Below are positions 61,801 through 64,000 of a DNA stretch of 64,000 nucleotides, piece by piece. Position numbers and translations under genes: made by a program. The DNA comes from Zerene cesonia. Taxonomy: Eukaryota; Arthropoda; Insecta; Lepidoptera; Pieridae. The DNA is taken from the NCBI RefSeq assembly GCF_012273895.1, contig NC_052116.1:4774001-4838000 (forward strand), in the 5' to 3' direction. The notes under the pieces are model-generated. The model saw only the letters and a program-made list of their open reading frames with translations, searched no databases and was not told the DNA's origin. The first letter of the stretch is position 1. Each line of letters opens with the position of its first letter.

Positions 61801-63340
61801 TACCTATTTCTTTTATGTTGGCAGCACAATAAAGTGTAATAACTGATGTACCATAACACATTAAAACTCTCTAAAAGGCCTCTGCGTGTTGGACCTCCAA
61901 CATATATAGGTATATATCCCCACGTAAGCCTTCTAAACCGAATATTAAACAGAGAAACATAACAATTAAGTAATTAAAAATCAAATCTCACCACGGTCCG
62001 CTGGCACATGGCGAGGCGCACCCGAAAGTGCGCGGGCGCGCCCATGCAGCGCAGCGCGAGCGCGACCAGCCCGCTCGCCGACACGCGCCGCTCCGGCGGG
62101 TACGCGCGGCTGTCCGCCTCCGCGTTACTGTCGACGACTCGCTTTTATATGCAACTATACTCTTATATGATATTATATTACTTTTTTTTTTTTTATGTCA
62201 TAGCGGGCAGCTGAGCTGGTGGTTCGCCTGATGGTAAGCGATCACCACCGTCCATAAACATTCGCAAAGGTAGTACCTCCGTGAATGCGCTGCCCGCTTT
62301 TATGGAGTAAGGGAAAGGAAAGGATTAACGACTGGAAAGAAGGAATGGACTAGGACGGGTGAGGAAAAGGAAACGGGCCTCCGGCTCCCCCACTCACCGT
62401 ACGAAACACAGTGGCATGCCACTATTTCACGCCGGTTTTCTGTGGGGGTGTGGTACTTCCCCGGTGCGAGCTGGCCCAATTCGTGCCGAAGCGTGCTCGA
62501 CTCCCACAATAAAATTACTACTGTAGTCTTATGAATACAGCTGTTTATAAACTTGAAAGCTATTCTATAGTGGGTATGTTGAGAAAATATGGATTTCTAG
62601 ACAGATTATGTACAGTATATTATATATTATTTGTAGTTGGATTAAAATAAACATAAAAAATATTTAAATGCACTGCACCATGATATTAGAGAGCAGGAAT
62701 TATTCCGCCTTACTTGATTCGTGTCTAAGTAACGGGCAAATTACGTATCTGTGTAGATTATTATATTATATATATAACTCATACATAAAGTTAGTGTAAA
62801 AGCTTTATTACTATAAAAATACAAAAACAGCAACTATCCATTAATCCTTACAAACTATCGCATTTATAATAATAATAGGAAGTATGATTGAATAGGACGC
62901 AGGATGTGACAATATATAAGGAGGATACTTTTCTAAGGGGATAATTGACATAGTTACAGTGAACTTTAACTCTATTTTGTTTAACATATACAATGTCAAT
63001 CATTATCGTTACCAGCTATATGCATGTTACCACTGGAGACAGGCGCTTCTCTTGGTGGTTCGGGCCATAATTCACAATAAAGGCCAAGTACAACTTGTCA
63101 GATGTCGCAATTGGTCAAAGTTTTATACAATATAATGACATTAGCTCACCCATTAGGCGGGAACACGAGTATAGTAGGATACGCAGCGGGCGTGTAGTGC
63201 CACGGCAGATCGTGGCGGAGCGCATCGATGCGCGCGGCCTGCGCCTTCACGCCGCACGCGTTCAGCAGCCGCGTGGCCTCGGCCAGCGATCGCGTCGTGT
63301 GCGCGCTGCAACCCCCACCGCACACTGCCACTAGTGTTAG
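58849..63340 (-). CDS. TXNDC11: TXNDC11-like thioredoxin-domain protein, C-terminal exons (partial)
   Basis: TXNDC11 is an ER-membrane thioredoxin-like protein, known in mammals as a partner of dual oxidases and of the ER degradation machinery. Exons on the - strand: 63150..63340, 61992..62141, 58849..59151 (stop TGA 58849..58851); more exons lie right of the window. The first visible exon encodes a thioredoxin-fold segment with TLVAVCGGGC, DLPWHYTPAAYPTILVFPPN, matching the DLPW...PTVLFFP.NR pattern of TXNDC11. The next starts RVVDSNAE and has SGLVALALRCM. The last is a 100-residue helical, coiled-coil-like tail (IEELRDSLLQRLQHL). The first two are strikingly GC-rich. The junction 63150/62141 is out of phase as read (GG left over before CGA), so a tiny exon, an unusual donor or a base error must be assumed. 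Confidence 0.72.
59678..59867 (-). mobile_element. Non-autonomous Helitron, reverse orientation
   Basis: A|CTAG start, GCCCGCGGTTTCGCACGCGT, AATCAAAATCCGTTGCGTAG core, GACAGACAGAG near the far end, and TATACTATAGA resembling the reversed 5' terminus. In a TXNDC11-like intron. Confidence 0.62.
61168..61255 (-). repeat. tRNA-like B-box sequence, probable SINE remnant
   Basis: The - strand reads CGCGGGTTCGAATCCCACCT, a good B box, but the upstream A-box region is poor and no tRNA cloverleaf could be drawn. Confidence 0.35.
62182..62505 (-). mobile_element. Poly(A)-type retroposon, near full-length copy
   Basis: Poly(T)13 then ATGTCATAGCGGGCAGCTGA, through the 3' domain, middle and 5' domain, ending GTGCCGAAGCGTGCTCGA. 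About 40 bases upstream of the GC-rich TXNDC11-like exon acceptor. Confidence 0.78.
63020..63116 (-). mobile_element. Decayed SINE fragment
   Basis: GTGGTTCGGGCCATAATTCA and AAGGCCAAGTACAACTTGTC align loosely to the reversed SINE body seen intact at 30758..31036. Confidence 0.5.
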
Positions 63341-63392
63341 CTGAAATTAAGGGCTGTTTTAATCGAATGGAAGTGAGGATTTATTATTAGAT

Positions 63393-63462
63393 GTAACCCG
63401 CGGTTTCGCTCGCGTAGTCTAAGGAAATTTCCCTGGTATATATATATATATATATATAGTAC
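63393..63462 (-). mobile_element. Helitron-like fragment followed by (TA)n
   Basis: ACCCGCGGTTTCGCTCGCGT is the usual start of the reversed Helitrons here. A (TA)n tract at about 63437..63459 interrupts it. Confidence 0.45.
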
Positions 63463-64000
63463 TGTGTTGTCTACGGTGATGAACGATATGCTCGAAATTC
63501 ATTTTTTACTTTTTTTATACTCAATTATATATACTTACGACCTTTGGTAATACTACCTACCACGCAGCTTTTTAGCTTGCATCTTGTATTCAGAGAGGTG
63601 ACGTAATTCTTTTTATAACACCTCAGCATCGTTTCGCTATTTGCACGAATGTGTAAATGCATTACATACATATTATATCGTTTACAACTGCTTTATAAAT
63701 AATCGTTATTGCGTGTATGTCTGAGTGCATTATCTCTGCATCAGAAGATGCCGCTAAATGCATCGCCATACTAAAAAATAATTGGACACGTAATACGTAC
63801 GTTCGTATTCGACAGATAATACGTATTTAGAATATATGAACGGCGCTGTACATATGATGTATATTTTTCGGGGTAATTTGTATATTATAAATGTATAACG
63901 AACTGCGCAATTGACCTGCTTATATTGAGAAGAGTTTTTGATAGTACTTCTTTTGGACTTTTACAATGTTCAACAATGAATTAATACTATTTATTGTTAA
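63463..64000. other. Right-edge intronic sequence of the TXNDC11-like gene
   Basis: No further exon recognised before the window ends. Confidence 0.4.

Noticed and set aside
1..64000. CRISPR arrays, bacterial operons or viral genes
   Set aside because: None seen; spaced repeats here are microsatellites and transposons.

Overview
The window is AT-rich nuclear DNA of a butterfly or moth (Lepidoptera). The evidence is many short exons bounded by GT/AG, long introns, lepidopteran-type tRNA-derived SINEs, many short Helitrons, and proteins that read as insect family members. There are two runs of exactly 1000 N (5096..6095 and 35574..36573). A fixed size suggests scaffolding joins of unknown true length.

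Layout, left to right. 1..1866 (+): last seven exons of the translation termination GTPase eRF3. 11530..14221 (+): very large last exon of an RBBP6/Snama-type RING ubiquitin ligase and mRNA 3'-processing factor. Its N-terminal DWNN, zinc-knuckle and RING exons were not found and may lie in the first gap. 15474..22773 (-) and 29174..41724 (-): two tandem SLC6 amino-acid transporters, each assembled here into 14 coding exons with the same exon order and phases (630 and about 615 aa). 47143..52356 (-) and 52752..57881 (+): a head-to-head pair of M14 carboxypeptidase-like secreted proteins sharing a promoter region of about 395 bp; both lack most zinc-binding and catalytic residues. 58849..63340 (-): C-terminal exons of a TXNDC11-like thioredoxin-domain protein, continuing beyond the window.

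The genes do not form a pathway. The two SLC6 genes are a local duplication, and so, apparently, are the two M14-like genes. The rest of the order looks like ordinary conserved gene neighbourhood.

The space between exons is full of mobile elements: two SINE families, a poly(A)-tailed retroposon family with nested 5' truncations, Helitrons in both orientations, a hAT-type MITE with a perfect 8-bp target duplication, and an unclassified 720-bp inverted-repeat element packed with iterated AGATTGTAA-like motifs. Sequence on either side of the second gap is duplicated almost exactly (33605..35513 and 36574..38463). This is most simply two unmerged haplotypes, and it falsely doubles three exons of the second transporter.
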